A stretch of 64,000 bases of DNA, taken from contig CAWBFQ010000006.1 of the NCBI GenBank assembly GCA_963788145.1, forward strand, positions 682,001 to 746,000, written 5' to 3'. Both the position numbers and the translations under genes were made by a program. Every line of letters starts with the position of its first letter. Within the stretch, counting starts at the first letter, position 1. Below, piece after piece: positions 62,997 to 64,000 of the stretch. This DNA comes from UTCFX2 sp963788145 (GTDB lineage: Bacteria > Chloroflexota > Anaerolineae > Anaerolineales > UBA4823). The notes under the pieces were generated by a model. The model ran no database searches, was not told where the DNA came from, and saw nothing but the letters and a program-made list of their open reading frames with translations.

Positions 62997-64000
62997 CTAC
63001 TTCACCATTTGCGGATACCACAAATCCAATACCTCTGCAGCCGGTTTTCCATGGACTGAAATGGAGCGATCGCGCAGCGCGGCTGGCGGGAAATACCCCA
63101 GCGAGATAAACCCGCTGATCCAATCACGCTGGTTGGCTGCCATTAACAGAGTTCTGGTAGCAATCCACCTGGGTTTGCAGGTCGGGGTCAGAGGGCAGGC
63201 CACAGCCAAAACGAGCGGTCTGCCGGTCAGGAACTGGAAGGACATCAGCATTATATCCAGCCAACTATCCAAACCCTGTCCAACGGTTGTATCGATGGAT
63301 TGACCGGCCGGGATGGAGATCTCGACATAAACCTTGTCGACCATATCCAGGAAAGGCGGCGGTAGAGTTGCATCCTGATGAGAGAGAGACCAGACCAACT
63401 GTCCGCTGAAATGCGAACGGATTTCCCCCAGTAATTCGCGCCAGCGGGTTTCAGCGTCTTCTGGAAGGTTGCTTTCCGATCCATCCGGTAGTTTCTGACC
63501 CGGCAGGGCGGGTCGCAACCAACCTCCCCCGACGATGAGGGATTCGGCTTCACTCGCAGCAGCCATATCGGCATGATGCAAGACAAATCCCCGGTATTGC
63601 TCGAACCAAACCTGCCACCAGCTTTCATCACGCTTGGCTTCGAGCCACCACGCGTCAACAGGAATAGAAAAATTTGCCACTGGACGAATCCCCACATTTA
63701 GACCTGCAGATTTTGCTTGCTCAATCATCTGCATTGTAGAGTTCCAGGAGGCATCGCGGCCTGGAAGTAGCGCCAGGATGGGTAGTTCATTCCCTGGCGC
63801 TGTACGGCCATAAGTCCAACTGGGTGTCAGGATCACCCGATTCGATCCGCTGGATTGGATCTGGGTAAAGGTTGCGGGCGCCAACATATCCCAGGAGGGC
63901 TGGTATTGGGGAGTCAGTTCAACCCCGGTCCAGTACCCATCGCCACGGCCAACGACATTTTCTACCGGCGGCAACACCGCGCTGGCCCCATTTGACCAAT
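62997..64000 (-). CDS. Secreted or cytoplasmic TIM-barrel glycosidase-like protein, partial (C-terminal part)
   Basis: The frame is open to the right edge, so the N-terminus is missing. Over 330 residues are visible, with repeated beta-alpha units and aromatic-rich segments (WTGVELTPQYQPSWDML, GLNVGIRPVANFS, GGGWLRPALPGQKLPDG, KVYVEISIPAGQS). The pattern resembles glycoside-hydrolase-like TIM barrels seen in Anaerolineae envelope proteins; Glu in YVEISI could be an active-site acid. No specific family can be assigned. Confidence 0.5.
   Translation of the reverse strand, partial: WSNGASAVLPPVENVVGRGDGYWTGVELTPQYQPSWDMLAPATFTQIQSSGSNRVILTPSWTYGRTAPGNELPILALLPGRDASWNSTMQMIEQAKSAGLNVGIRPVANFSIPVDAWWLEAKRDESWWQVWFEQYRGFVLHHADMAAASEAESLIVGGGWLRPALPGQKLPDGSESNLPEDAETRWRELLGEIRSHFSGQLVWSLSHQDATLPPPFLDMVDKVYVEISIPAGQSIDTTVGQGLDSWLDIMLMSFQFLTGRPLVLAVACPLTPTCKPRWIATRTLLMAANQRDWISGFISLGYFPPAALRDRSISVHGKPAAEVLDLWYPQMVK

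Overview
The window looks like a chromosomal segment of an anaerobic, mesophilic bacterium of the Chloroflexota, most likely class Anaerolineae. This is inferred from protein style and gene content (fused shikimate kinase/dehydroquinate synthase, CUT1 sugar transport with SorC control, tungsten AOR-type enzyme, Isp-type hydrogenase); no rRNA or other phylogenetic marker is present. I recognise no tRNA, rRNA, CRISPR array, prophage or complete insertion sequence. Base composition looks even throughout.

Layout. (1) 1-4349: the start of an HtrA-like lipoprotein protease, then a zinc-peptidase/MBL-fold gene pair of unknown role. (2) 4382-13916, all minus strand: an Isp-type [NiFe]-hydrogenase operon (small subunit, Isp1 cytochrome b, Isp2 HdrD-like, large subunit, maturation protease). 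It is continuous with sulfur-carrier genes (TusA, DsrE2, DsrE), a lipoate-binding GcvH-like protein and a lipoate ligase, and is headed by an excisionase-HTH/PocR regulator. (3) 14028-17114: a two-component system and two truncated genes joined end to end. (4) 17262-38224: a large carbohydrate or polyol locus. A CUT1 ABC transporter with two different ATPases sits beside two DhaK/DhaL kinase pairs, two DhnA/LsrF-type aldolases, RpiB- and TPI-like isomerases, a zinc alcohol dehydrogenase, a PPi-type phosphofructokinase, an aldolase/SDR fusion and a UroD-like protein. A SorC regulator and a recurring palindrome (core TCACNNNNGTGA) link the units. (5) 38345-41586: beta-lactamase-like hydrolase, MscS channel, GYD protein, lone receiver protein. 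(6) 41783-51382: a complete shikimate/tyrosine operon of nine genes, preceded by a 24-residue leader peptide rich in Phe, Tyr and Trp codons and a textbook ribosome-mediated attenuator. (7) 51379-64000: a mixed region with an FAD oxidoreductase, AlaX, a histone-deacetylase-like enzyme, a NYN-LOTUS protein, OsmC, an HD hydrolase, YtxH, NAD(P)HX repair, an AOR-type oxidoreductase, a nucleosidase and a partial TIM-barrel protein.

How parts work together. The aro operon encodes every step from DAHP to chorismate plus the branch to tyrosine, with one attenuator sensing aromatic aminoacyl-tRNA supply. The polyol locus fits uptake of a small polyol or ketose, oxidation, DhaKL phosphorylation, isomerisation and entry to central metabolism. 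Glycerol/dihydroxyacetone and tetritol/erythrulose both fit. The hydrogenase cluster suggests hydrogen metabolism coupled to protein-bound sulfur carriers.

Caution on quality. At least eleven genes, several essential, are split by small indels, mostly at short homopolymers. I read these as consensus errors in the sequence rather than biology, and give the merged gene extents.
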